A DNA stretch of 64,000 nt from Adiantum capillus-veneris (Eukaryota > Streptophyta > Polypodiopsida > Polypodiales > Pteridaceae): the NCBI GenBank assembly GCA_014529385.2, contig CM043953.1:114667549-114731548 (forward strand), given 5' to 3'. Of this stretch, positions 42,775 through 54,002 are shown piece by piece (the stretch's first letter is position 1; every line of letters begins with the position of its first letter). Position numbers and translations under genes: made by a program. The notes under the pieces are model-generated. The model was not told the origin of the DNA and did no database searches. It saw only the letters and a program-made list of their open reading frames with translations.

Positions 42775-43004
42775 GGGCGTTGACCGTCGCTATTTATGGC
42801 TCTGTAGCGTCGCTATGAGCGTCGCTATGAGCATCGCTATAGTCTTCTGTGTAAACGTCACTATAACCGTCGCTATGAGCGTCGCTATATAGCGACGCAA
42901 ATAGCGACGCTCATAGCGACGGTTTTAGCGACGTCGGGGGTTATAAAAACCTAGTGTATTTTCGTCGCTAACAGCGTCACAAGAGCACACAACCTCTTGT
43001 AGTG
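42775..43004 (+). mobile_element. 3' terminus of a CACTA element with subterminal repeats
   Basis: The end TCTTGTAGTG (42995-43004) is the reverse complement of CACTACAAGA, the hallmark terminal inverted repeat of CACTA transposons. TTG follows as a possible 3-bp target duplication. Inside it, CGTCGCTAT and its reverse ATAGCGACG recur about nine times between 42790 and 42975, the usual subterminal binding-site array. GCGTCGCTATATAGCGACGC (42879-42898) is a perfect palindrome, and a 22-bp inverted repeat (42867-42888 and 42901-42922) surrounds it. I did not find the left terminus. Confidence 0.75.
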
Positions 43005-43079
43005 TTGTAAGAGGGATAGATTACCACTAGTACCTCACACTCCCACATTGAAATATGAGGTCATTGTTATTTGAAAAGG

Positions 43080-43120
43080 AGGGGGGGGGGGGGGGGGGGG
43101 TGGGGGTGGGGGGTGGGGCA
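43080..43120. repeat. Poly-G tract
   Basis: About 40 bases, almost all G with a few T, ending GGGGCA. It abuts the Helitron-like 5' end at 43121. A homopolymer this long may be assembly-sensitive. Confidence 0.85.
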
Positions 43121-43270
43121 TCTATACTATACTTATGCAACTTAAAAATTTCAAGCCAAGAAGAAGACATCCACTTGTCATGCATTGGTTCACTTCACAA
43201 AAGTTTAGACCGAACATCTAATGTAAAATGCAAAAGCGAAGGGTAAATTTGACATGCATAGGGAAATGAA
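43121..43270 (+). mobile_element. Helitron-like 5' end 1
   Basis: Begins TCTATACTATACTTATGC directly after an A, as expected for insertion between A and T. The following ~140 bp (ACTTAAAAATTTCAA, GACATCCACTTGTCA, CTTCAC...AAATGCAAAAGCGAAGGG) match 47826-47970 closely and 46656-46720 more loosely. No RepHel gene is visible. Confidence 0.55.
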
Positions 43271-43599
43271 AAGCCTTTCAAAATGTACAATGTAAAGACC
43301 AAAGACTTTCAACTATACATAGAATAAATGTATAAATTTAGTTTCACTCCACCTAGTCAAGTAAACATAATTTTGGTGGAGATTTTGTTATTTAATAAAA
43401 ATTTAATTTTTAATGATATATTTGGCTTTGTTTTATAAAGGGGCTTTTTTCAATACCAATATTGATACCTTTTATAAATTTGTGTAATTTTTTAATTTTA
43501 AAAGCGGTTGAGAAAAAGAAGAAGGTTCGCATGTCCGCGCATCAAGTTAGGTCGGTTTCGCTTTGAGGGCATGCATTCAAAGGTAGGGGTTGTTATCTA

Positions 43600-43603
43600 C
43601 GTT

Positions 43604-43645
<42 letters not shown>

Positions 43646-44105
43646 TTTACGATTGAGCTCATGGGGACTCCTACTCACTAGGGACACCCTTGCCCTTAAG
43701 CCATTGTTATTTTCTTAATATTATCATGTATTTTCAAAAGAGTAGCTAATATTTTTTTCATATAAAACAAGAAAAATGTTTTGAAATGGGTAAAATGTTT
43801 GAAAAAAAACAACCATAACATTGGCATCTCAAATGGGGAGACATATTTCCCAATTGGCGGGCCTTTTATCAATTCAGAGTTATTAAATCCTTTTTATTTT
43901 TGAGAGTTAAACCATGTGCCACCCTAAAAAATCTATAAAATTTCTATATTATGATGGACACACACACATATACACACACTAACTAATGTCAAACATCTAT
44001 CCCTAGAAAAAAAGGAGAAGGTTTGACTGTTTGTGAGTCCACTTTATTTTGTATCGCTTTGGGGATATACATGCAAATGATAGGTTGTTTTACATGTCAT
44101 TGGCC

Positions 44106-44151
<46 letters not shown>

Positions 44152-44457
44152 TTTTACGATTGAGCATATGGGGACTCCCACTCACCAAAGACACCCTTGT
44201 CTTTCAAATTTCCAAGAAATTGTTATTCTCTTAATATTATCATGTACTTTTAAAAGAGTAGCTAACATTTTTTCCCACACAAAACAAGAAAAATGTCTTG
44301 AAATGGGTCAAATTTCTAACAAAAAACCAACCCTAACATTGGCATCTCAAATGGGGAGAGAGATTCCCAATTGATGGACCTTTTATCACTTGAGAGTTAT
44401 TTGATACTTTTTATTTTTGAGAGTTAAACCATGTGCCACCCTAAAAAATCTATAAAT

Positions 44458-44509
<52 letters not shown>

Positions 44510-44948
44510 GTATATATACACTTACTAATGTCAAACATCTATCCCTAGAAAAAAAGAAGAAGGTTGGTCTGTTTGTGAGTCGATTTCATTCTGTATCGCT
44601 TTGGGGACATGCATGCAAATGATGGGGTTGTCACCAAGGGGAACCTTGCCAATTTCCAAGAAATTATTATTTTCTTGGGATTATAGTGTATTTTTGAGAG
44701 AGTGGCTAACATTTTCTCCCATAGAAAACAAAAAAATACCTTAAAATGGATAAAATGTACGTAAAAAATCAGTCGTGACACTAGCATCCCAAATGAGAAG
44801 AGAGATTCCCCAGCTGACAGGCCTTTTATCTGTTCAAATATATTTTATCCCCTTCTATTTTTAGGAGTTAAACTATGTGCCACCCTTTAAAATTCATAAA
44901 TTCTCTCAATTATAACGAGCCTAAGTATATATATATATATATATAAGA

Positions 44949-44990
<42 letters not shown>
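43600..44990. repeat. Three tandem units of about 0.5 kb with GA tracts
   Basis: ATTTTACGATTGAGC.TATGGGGACTCC recurs at about 43643 and 44151, a period near 508 bp. A third, more diverged unit starts near 44590 (TTTCCAAGAAATTATTATTTTCTTGGGATT, GAGTGGCTAACATTTTCTCCCA). Shared blocks include TTAATATTATCATGTA, GAGTAGCTAA, GTATCGCTTTGGGGA and CCATGTGCCACCCT. Each unit carries a microsatellite (GA, GA then CA, GA). No gene. Confidence 0.75.
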
Positions 44991-45010
<20 letters not shown>

Positions 45011-45054
45011 CTCACTACCCGGTGCCAACTTCTAAAGTTCTGAGTTATTATGTG

Positions 45055-45104
<50 letters not shown>

Positions 45105-45172
45105 CTACAAAAATTGACGCGAGAAGGATTATGTGTGGGTGTATTTTCATCCTTTGAGCCAGCAGTGGTGTT

Positions 45173-45246
<74 letters not shown>

Positions 45247-45289
45247 AGAGGTAGATTCCAAGATGAGGGATGGAGGAAATCGTTGAAGG

Positions 45290-46625
45290 CGAGAAAAATC
45301 AAAGCGGAAGACAAGCGAACCCAAGGTGGGGTGTGCCAATCCGAAGAATCCAAAGCGAGGGAATAGGTGGGAAAAAGGCAAGCAAACCCACGTCGGTGTG
45401 TGCACAAATCCAAAGTGGAACAAGAAAATCCGAGCTAGCAAAGGCAGAATGAGAAGAAAAATCTTGATGATATTTGAAGGTTTTTACCCTGAATTTCTGC
45501 TAAGCTTGGGTTTTTTTCTCGCCCTCCAGGTATAATTTATGGCTAAGTTTCAAAATTGATTGGTAGGATTACACTAAACCTAAGTTTACTTTGAGCATTT
45601 GCATACAATACAATGCTTTTTTCACAAAAGTTTAAAAACCGACATATAGGAAAATTTGTAGCAAATTAGATGAGCAAAATCAATGTGAAAGACAAGTGTT
45701 TTTGCTAGGGAACCCAAGGCGGCATGCACGAATCCGATGCGACGAGAAAATTTTAGATGGGAAAAAGGGGGAGCGAACCCAAGGCAGCATGCACGAATTT
45801 GAAGTGGCACGAGCAAAATTGAGGTGGCAAAGGCAAGAGGCAGAGAAAATTTACACTAAATTTCTTTAGGCTTTGTGTTAAACTTGGTTTTTTTTCTTGT
45901 CTTCAAGTTAGAATTTTGTTGTTGTTGCTAAATCTATATTAGCTTCAAAAAAATACAATCCCGTCACGTTAATATAAATTCTCTCACTCACAATTGTGAG
46001 TATAGCAAAAAAAAAAAAGAGAATTTATGGCTATATCTCAAATTTATAGGTAAACCTAAGTTTACTTTGAGCATTTGCACACAATACAATGTTTTTTCAA
46101 AAAAGTTTAAAAACCGACTTATTGAAAAATTAAAGGCAATTTTGCTATGTTTCGAAAATCAATGATTTTTCCCTAAAATTTGTAGGTTTTCTCATCTTCA
46201 AAACTAGAATTTAGAGGTGGATTTCAAATTTTCATATGTGAGAATACACAAAACTTGTGTTTTTCTTTCAAGCAATCTGATAGCCACTCATATACACAAT
46301 GCTTTTGCTGAGACACTTGGTAAACATGCATATGAAAAATTTTAGACGCAATCTACTTCTACTATATGAGCATTGGAAGCTTTGTATTTGAAAACAAATC
46401 CGAGGTTTAACGTTGAACACAAGCAAAACCGAGGCAGAAGGTGAGTGAACCCAAGGCGGCGTGACCGAATCCAAAGCAGCACAAGGAATCCGAGGTGGGA
46501 GGGCAGATTTAGATGTGAATCTCAAAATTTATATGTGGAATTCTGGTAAAATCAGGGTTTCTTCTCACCTTCAATTAGCATTTAGAGATAAATCTCAAAA
46601 TTTGTACGTAGGATTACACTAAATC
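45290..46625. repeat. Degenerate interspersed repeat units
   Basis: The phrase AACCCAAGGCGGCATGCACG or close variants (ACCCACGTCGGTGTGTGCAC, AACCCAAGGCAGCATGCACG, AACCCAAGGCGGCGTGACCG) recurs at about 45385, 45715, 45777 and 46448. CCTAAGTTTACTTTGAGCAT recurs at about 45579 and 46050, with CACATACAA and TTTAAAAACCGAC after it. The units are unequal, so this looks like an old, eroded tandem or element family. No coding signal was identified. Confidence 0.55.
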
Positions 46626-46655
46626 TAGATTTTCTTTGAGCATTCACATACAACT

Positions 46656-47502
46656 TCTATACTATATATAGTGGAGCTTAAAATTTTTGAGGAACGCCCA
46701 GAGCATCCACATAAACTATTAGGTGACCTTATTTTGCTTTCATTTCTATGACATTTGAAGGTGCCGATGGTGCATAAGTGTACATGAACAAACACTGTAC
46801 ACGTACTAACCTACTTATGCATCGTTATGATCTGATGAACACTATTACCATACTTGTGCACAAAACATAGATAGAGATGCAAGCAAGTGTGGCATCTATA
46901 GAGAAACATAGATGGAAGGGCCAATCACATTCTTGATATTAAAAGAAAGTCAACTCATCTCTTTGAAACTTGAAGCTCTCTTGCTACATTGGAAACCATG
47001 AGCCCTAATAATTTTTTCACAACTCCACTCTTAGACATGAAAAGTTTTATGATTACACATTGTACCAGTTATGTGAATTCATATCTAAAAACTTGCTTAC
47101 TCAGTTTGTACTTTTGCATTTGGTAGCACTTCTATCAACCCTAGGTAGACCAAGGGGAAAACGTCCTTCCTACTATATAGTAGGTTATGATGTGCACTAT
47201 TGCCATGCCTTGCTCTCACAAGAAAGAAGCAAGGATAGAAGCAAGTAAGAGAGTGGAGTCAAAACATTGAATCCAATTGTGTTCCCGCTCTTGAAACCAA
47301 TTCTATTGAACCCACTCCATTGTTGAAACCAATGTTGTTTCCATTGTTGAAACCAATTCTATAGAATCCAATCCATTTTCAAACAAAGTTTTATGATCAC
47401 ATTGAATTCTCTTAGCTTTCAAATATTTCACACCATGCTAACTTATCTAAGCTATATGATCAAGCTTCGTAGCATTGCTAGACCCAGACACACAAAAAGG
47501 AG

Positions 47503-47549
<47 letters not shown>

Positions 47550-47825
47550 CAACCTAATAGAAGTTTATTGAACAGGGGCTAACAACTCACAAAAAATAAT
47601 TTCTTTGAGTCTAGCTCCCAAGCTTGGTATTAAAAAATGATATGCAGCTACATATTCATATTTGTAAGAATTTGTCAAGAGGTTGTGTCATGCATCACTT
47701 TTAAAAATACAACAGACTATACATGTAGAATAGAGAATTGATGGTGTTAAATTGGGAGGAAAAGATAGCCCTATGAGAATAGTGGTCATGTTTCTTTGGT
47801 CGCAACAACGCGCGGGTCACATACT
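46656..47825 (+). mobile_element. Helitron-like unit 2
   Basis: Starts TCTATACTATATATAGTGG and ends at GCGCGGGTCACATACT (47812-47825), the typical plant Helitron 3' context (CGCAACAACGCGCGGGTCAC, with a short GC stem) with the final CTAG eroded. The left neighbour base is T rather than the expected A. Internal text (GGTGCCGATGGTGCATAAGTGTACATGAACA) recurs in unit 3 at about 50707. Non-autonomous, about 1.2 kb. Confidence 0.5.
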
Positions 47826-48177
47826 TACTATATATAATTGAGATTAAAATTTTCAAAGAAGGAGAGGGCATCCATGTGTCACTCTCTCCTTCATTTCAAG
47901 AACTTAAGAAACATTTGGTTTGAAATGTAAAAGTGAAGAGTAAGTAGCAAGTACGCTCATGGTAAAAAATGAAAAGACTTAGTTTGACTTCTCGGTTTTG
48001 TCAAAAAGTCACAATAGTTAGTACTATATATATATTTATATTATATTGTTTAAGCTCTTTAGTGAGACTCTTCATATGTTCAGCCTTCAATTTTGAAGGG
48101 TGATTACTTTTGTTTTTGTAAAGGGTGGCTCTACTTTACACCTTGGAAAAATAACGAGCAACGAGTTGTGCCATACA

Positions 48178-48230
48178 TCGACAAGTTGGTCTGTCTCGAA
48201 TGTGTGAGTATGTACACACGTGCATGCGCA

Positions 48231-48289
<59 letters not shown>

Positions 48290-48423
48290 GACACATTGTA
48301 GGTCTAAGAGAGAGACCAAGTTTCATTTTCTACGGCATCGCCGTGTGTGTCGAAGGTCTTAAAGGGAGACCTCTTCATCGACAAGTTGGTCCGTCTCGAA
48401 TGTGTGTGTCTGTGCGCGCGTGC

Positions 48424-48488
<65 letters not shown>

Positions 48489-48577
48489 GACACATCGTAG
48501 GTCTGAGAGAGAGAGACCACGTTTCATTTTCTACGGCATCCCCGTGTGTGTTGAAGGTCTTAAAGAGAGACCTCTTT
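48178..48577. repeat. 200-bp tandem duplication carrying GA tracts
   Basis: ATCGACAAGTTGGTC.GTCTCGAATGTGTG starts at 48178 and again at 48378, period 200 bp. Both copies contain a GTGCATGCG(C)A plus GA tract, then GATGCGACACAT.GTAGGTCT, TTTCATTTTCTACGGCATC and CGTGTGTGT.GAAGGTCTTAAAG. The second copy lacks the start of a third unit. The apparent 331-codon ORF here is a product of these repeats. Confidence 0.85.
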
Positions 48578-48591
48578 GTTATTTACTGCAG

Positions 48592-48666
<75 letters not shown>

Positions 48667-49012
48667 ATTGATTGGCCTTGGCATTTGATAAAATTCCCCC
48701 CCCCCTCGTCCCCCCCAAAACTCGATCATGAACACAACCCAACACTTACTTCATGTACAACTTCTCAAATATTGCCGCAAGAGGCCTCATGTACTCTCCT
48801 CTATCAACAGCTGTGGATGCCAACAACTGATCCGCCACGAGCCCCACACCCTTATACAACCTCAATCCTTTGTTGGCCAAGATGTCAAGACTTTGGATCC
48901 AATACATGTCCCACTCCCCACAAGCGCTTACTGGGCCACCTACTCCTCTACCACTGCATGTCCGTCACCCTTCCTAACGAGCTCCATTTTTTCCTAGCTG
49001 CGGCCCTCCACA

Positions 49013-49085
<73 letters not shown>

Positions 49086-50066
49086 CCACATCCGTCTCCA
49101 CAATTTCTTCGTCTTTTTTTGGCCATCAGTGAATGCTATAATGTTGAGAGATGCAACAAGACCATTCAAGCTTTTTAGCTTTCCCAAGTTTTCACATCTC
49201 GAACTCTTGACATAGGCAAGAAAAAAGAGGTTCTACAAGGGGACAAGTGGCATTGCCTACTGCTACAATGCTCACGGAAACCATCGTGCAAGGTGGGTCT
49301 TCCATTCAGTGTTTGGGAAAAATTTGTCTCGGCTTAATATCATGCCATTTTCAATTTCAAAAATGCGGGTCGAGGGCAAGGGGAAAAGGAGAAATCCCGC
49401 CCCAAAGTAGAGAAAAATAGTGTAAAAACCTGCAAAATAAACCTAATTTTCTAAATTTCCTCTTGGAAAATTAAAAGAAAGCAATTTTGTATGTTTGAAA
49501 AAATGATTTTTCCAGAACACTAATAGGATTGCATCGGAGGATGATCATTCCCAGTCGAGGGTATTGGCCTTGGTCTTCAAGTTAGCAATCCTTTTCTCAT
49601 TTGGATCCTCCTTGGTGTTGCATACCTAATGTGGGCCCTTTGCCTCCCCCTAGAAACGATGACTCTAATCTCATATTTTAGGGCTGCCTCCATGCATGTG
49701 CCTCCATTGTAGGACTGCCTCCATATCATTTTGCTTACATTTAGTGCCTGGTCACTTTGGCACGGCTAAATAGCCTTCCAACTTTGTTTGCAAGTCAAAA
49801 AAACCAGTGTCTTTTTGGAGGTAAATGCTGGATTTGACTGAGTGATGAGATAGATCTTGATCAGGTTCTTGCTAACTGACAGGGCATCAACAGTCAACCA
49901 TGTTAAAGGCTATGCCCGTTTTGAGGCTCTTGACTACCACGATTAGATAGGTAGAGAGAGAAGAGCCGGCTGGTGAGCGGACAAAAAGCAAGCTCATTGG
50001 TACACACGACAAGGCTCTTCACCTCTCGCATGCTTCATTTTAATATTACAAACTAGACATGCAGCC

Positions 50067-50144
<78 letters not shown>

Positions 50145-50145
50145 A

Positions 50146-50219
<74 letters not shown>

Positions 50220-50330
50220 CCAAAGAGACCTAAAAATTTTAGCCTATGAACATTGATTCTTGAACTCAAGGTCTTGCATGCTCACATACTTATACAAGGA
50301 GAGAGGGACACAATGACCTTAGAGGTTAAC

Positions 50331-50414
<84 letters not shown>

Positions 50415-50996
50415 ATCCTTAAAGGTCAGATTGACCTATGGGACCGAGTACAACATGTAACATGCTTGAAGACTAAGTGCCTCAATGCTCTGCCTCACAT
50501 TTAAGCTAAGCCAAATGGCTGCTATGATATAAAATATGGGTAAGGGCAAGCATGTGAATGGTTGAATACAGTCTGCTCTCTCGAAGAAGAACATGCATGT
50601 GTGGATGTGTGTGTGTGTATTTTGCAACAGGCCCTTTCTTTTAGAATGATGCCCAAAACTCTTGCAAAGAGAAACGATTGAGTGAACTTTTGTCCTCACA
50701 TTTTAAGGTGCCAATGATGCCCAAATGTACACAAAAAAACAATATGTGTCTTATATTACTAACATGCTTATGGTCAATTTCAAGATACCTCAACATCCAT
50801 GCGACGATTCTTGGTAGATGCAAGTGTACATGCTAGCTAGATTGAGTGCAATCCAGCCTGTAAATTTTGAAATTTACCCACATATAGAGACAAAGTTGCT
50901 ATAGCCATGCAGTCACCCCCAGGTCACATACCCATCATGAATAGTGCCTTTGAGAAGCAAACGACACACTACTCACCAAATCAGTTGTGCATACCT

Positions 50997-51164
50997 ATGG
51001 CAAAGTTTCTTCTACTACTATGTGCTGTAATGTTCGCATGTTGGGTCACGGTGGTACATGCATCCAAGTGCCAGCAAATAGCAGTTGATGACTTAGTTGA
51101 CTGTGATGCCCCAAATGCAAGACCAAAACTACATGAGAGAAGCATGGGAGAGTTGCTATCATGA
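50997..51164 (+). CDS. Small secreted-peptide-like ORF, 55 aa
   Basis: ATG 50997 opens MAKFLLLLCAVMFACWVTVV, a textbook signal peptide (short basic start, hydrophobic core, small residues HAS at 21-23 for cleavage). The predicted mature part is about 32 residues with two Cys (25 and 36), several acidic residues and a basic-Pro stretch NARPKLHERS, ending at TGA. I recognise no family. It could be a secreted peptide gene, the first exon of a larger gene (GGTAAGGATG, a possible splice donor, lies 17 bp after the stop), a fragment captured by the Helitron-like unit, or chance. Confidence 0.35.
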   Translation: MAKFLLLLCAVMFACWVTVVHASKCQQIAVDDLVDCDAPNARPKLHERSMGELLS

Positions 51165-51989
51165 CCAATGCCTTAATTGGTAAGGATGGTGAGAGGGGAT
51201 ACTAATGCATCTAAAGAATTTGTCGTTCAATGTAAACACTATATCCAAAGATGGATACCATCTCTCTATTAGTCTATTTAGAGGGCCACTATTACTCATC
51301 AGGGTCCCACATCAATTGTGGGGGGGGGAGGCATCTCTAGCCTAATCGCAAATTCACTGTCACCTTAGAGAGAAACATAGGATGTTAAGACAAGACATCA
51401 TGAGAAGGGAGCAGATCATTACTTAATTCATTCCCAAGAGACCTCAAATTGACCTGATAATTATTGAACTCAACACACACACACATATAGATAGAGAGAA
51501 GGAGGGGAGCGACAAACCTACCATGATTAGGAGAAGTATGTAGGAGCTTGGCATGACCAACTAGAAGTAGATTTGTCCTTGGTCAATCCACAAGAATGTG
51601 GAGAGTAACTACACTTCATTAGTTGTTTGACCTTACACTCAAAAAGGTAGACATAGTGTTGATCCAAAAGATATATTTGTGCTTGGTTGATGTGAATGTG
51701 GAGGGCACTTAGACCTTGTGTGTTGTCATACATTGTCTGTCATCTATAAAGTAGTTATAGTGGTGGTTGATGCACAAGTGTATTAAAGAGTTATAAAAGC
51801 TCACATGAGAATCATAGGCATTTAAAATGCCCACATTTTTGCCCTCCCTGTGAAGGGAAGGAGAACAATGGTTGCTTCAATCGATGTACATGTAGCCGCG
51901 GCAACGCGCGGGTCACATACTAGTTTTCATTACATGCTTTGAAATTCATAAAATAAATTTTGTTGAGTCGGGTTGAGTGTATTTTTAAC

Positions 51990-52170
51990 AGGCTAAAATT
52001 GCAAAATCTCGGCTAAATTTTGAGCTTGCCTTACAAAAAAATTGATAAAATTTTTACATTATTTAGTGTAAATACCGGCAAAAGCTTCAAAATTTGACCT
52101 AAAAACCAATCAAATTTCAACTTTGCCCTTATTTCCTTTGGTTAGGAAAAATGTCTTTTTTAGCCCTGTA
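51990..52170. repeat. Single arm of the inverted-repeat family
   Basis: TTTAGTGTAAATACCGGCAA to CTTTGGTTAGGAAAAATG matches the arms of the element at 40188-40566, and the outer flank (AAATCTCGGCTAAATTTTGAGCTTGCC) matches the reverse of 40572-40612. The opposite arm is not found nearby, so this is a partial or rearranged copy. Confidence 0.65.
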
Positions 52171-52174
52171 CGCT

Positions 52175-52425
52175 GCCATTGACTCTCTCTACTTTTCATA
52201 TGCAAAGTCTTTAAATATTGTCTTAAAAAAAGAGCTCCCATTTATGCCATTGACTCTCTCTACTTTTTAAAAACTGCCATTGACTCTATCTACTTTGCAT
52301 ATGCAAAGTCTTTAAATATTGTCTCAAAAAAAGAGCTCCCATTTATGCCATTGACTCTCTCTACTTTGGAATGCAAAGTCTTTAATATTGTCTCAAAAGA
52401 AGAGCTGCCATTTACCCTTCAAGTA
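52175..52425. repeat. Tandem repeat of about 80 bp, about three copies
   Basis: GCCATTGACTCTCTCTACTTT, CATATGCAAAGTCTTTAAATATTG, TCTCAAAAAAAGAGCTCCCA and TTTATGCC recur in order at about 52182, 52248, 52267 and 52347, with one truncated unit. Built directly against the inverted-repeat arm. Confidence 0.75.
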
Positions 52426-53764
52426 ATAAGAAAAATTTGGGTGCAACCTTGGTGTAGAGGAAAACTGAGGTGGAACCTCGATGTGAATTGAACAAGTGAT
52501 AAAATCACGAGGCCTACCAATTGGTGGTGGTCAAAGCTTTCAAAGCTTCACGTTTATTTCAAACATTGAATCACTAAGCAAACTCTAAATTGGAAACACC
52601 ATGAAAACTTGTGAATTCAATTTGCTCCAAAATATGGAAAAAAAAATTCAAGTTTGTCATTTCATGTTGTTGTAGAAAATTAAAAACACAGGCCAAGCTT
52701 CTTTGCATATGTAATTTTTCTCTTGCGTCTACTACTTGTCCTCACTGAGAGTGATAGAGCATTTATTAAGATCCCACTTGAAGGAGAAAGAAAGAGCTAA
52801 GGGGTTTCATGGAGGAGCACAACCACATAATCTAAATGAAAAAAATCAAGAGGTCCCTACTACTAGTTTCAAAAAGATTCTTTGTGTTTGCTTGGCATTG
52901 GTTGATCCTTCGCTTCTATTGTTTATTTGCTAACAAAACCTGAAAGAACTACTAGGCGAGAAGTAGAAGACAAAAAGAGGAGGTCCTAAAGAGTATTAGC
53001 AAGAACTTATTAAAGAACTAGCAACGAGAAGTCTTTACCAAGCCTGCAAAAGGATGGGCTCAAAGTTGCCAAAACTTACAAATGCAAAGGAGCGAAGCCT
53101 AATGCAACATGCTAGGATTTGCAAAACCAAAGCTCATTATGAGTTAGCAGAGACACAACCCGGGTATGCTCCAAACGTTGAGCATGACTGGCAAAATTTG
53201 AACACCTCAAATGATGAGGCCGAGGCCTGAGTATGCATTCACTAAATGCAAACATGAAAATCTGAGCTTGTTAACCACATAGGAAGGTTGAGGGGGGCCA
53301 CATAGACAGGTAGAGCCTCACTCAAAGGCCCAAATACGACAAATTAAGGGCTCTAAGATCCATACCAAGGAAACAAGCAGGCTGTCATAGCAACACTATA
53401 ATCCACAAATTCATAATACTTGAGTTTTTGACACCCATGGCTAGAGCTCCATGATGATTGTACCCTGTGTGCTTTTTTTTTCAAAACGCTACAAACTTTG
53501 CATGTAGGGCTAGATAGTAAGAAGTTGCTATTGTTCACTCAAGCTCTGAAGAAAGCACAAGAGACATGCACATCCTTAGCATGCAGGGTTTTCGATAACA
53601 AAATTACAAATTTGTCAACATGTTAATAACAAGAGTAATTACATAAAAGAAACATGTAATTACAAGGTGATATTAACATAGGTTTCTCAATGACCTATAG
53701 AAACTACTTATGACGGTAAACCCATCAGGGTTTAGACTGTGCCCGGTGGGCCCGTCGAGCTATA
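52426..53764. other. Unassigned intergenic sequence
   Basis: No gene, repeat or element border that I can support. The ORF at 52736-52933 shows no domain. The stretch ends at CTATA, the probable left flank of copia B copy 2. Confidence 0.5.
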
Positions 53765-53988
53765 TGTTGGGATTAAAGTCCACGTGGCTTTGTATACAGA
53801 TATGACCAATCGCCCGTTTAAATCACTTATCACTAACTCTTTGTTATATACTCACTTGCATTAGTGTGGATAATAAGATCTTTGGGAAATAACCCTTCAA
53901 CGAGTTATCTGCATACTGTGTATATTCTCTTTGTGTGTGTATCTTTGTGAGTGTGTGTGAGTCGATCGACGCTCCGCTCCCAACTTCA
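53765..53988 (+). repeat. 5' LTR of copia B copy 2
   Basis: 224 bp, TGTTGGGATTAAAGTCCA to CCCAACTTCA, aligning with the minus strand of 36537-36872 minus the long CA tract. The left flank CTATA would be its target duplication. Confidence 0.88.
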
Positions 53989-53990
53989 AT

Positions 53991-54002
53991 TGGTATCAGA
54001 GC
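53991..54002 (+). other. Primer binding site (tRNA-iMet) of copia B copy 2
   Basis: TGGTATCAGAGC two bases after the LTR. Confidence 0.9.

Larger units (their letters stand above)
43607..50413. repeat. Cluster of long GA/CT, CA and GAA microsatellites
   Basis: Long purine dinucleotide tracts occur at about 43607-43642, 44108-44149, 44952-45008, 45057-45102, 45175-45243, 48230-48287, 48429-48486, 48622-48664, 49016-49084, 50069-50141 and 50335-50413. A CT tract lies at 47501-47549, CA at 44460-44506, TG at 48597-48621 and GAA at 50142-50219. They generate many false ORFs (Arg-Glu or Ser-Leu repeats). Unique sequence between them holds no supported gene apart from the Helitron-like and tandem features listed. 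Confidence 0.9.
47826..51923 (+). mobile_element. Helitron-like unit 3
   Basis: Begins TACTATATATAATTGAG right behind the end of unit 2 and ends CGGCAACGCGCGGGTCACATACTAG at 51923, followed by T. The 3' end has the short GC-rich hairpin (CCGCG...CGCGG) and CTAG|T that define Helitrons. About 4.1 kb, no Rep or helicase motif seen, so non-autonomous. It carries tandem repeats, microsatellites and the peptide-like ORF at 50997. Confidence 0.6.

Noticed and set aside
48220..49215. A 331-codon ORF made largely of Arg-Glu repeats
   Set aside because: It is created by GA microsatellites and a 200-bp tandem duplication, with no domain outside the repeats.
52736..52933. 65-codon ORF ending in a hydrophobic stretch
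   Set aside because: No domain, no promoter or homology evidence; length is within chance expectation.
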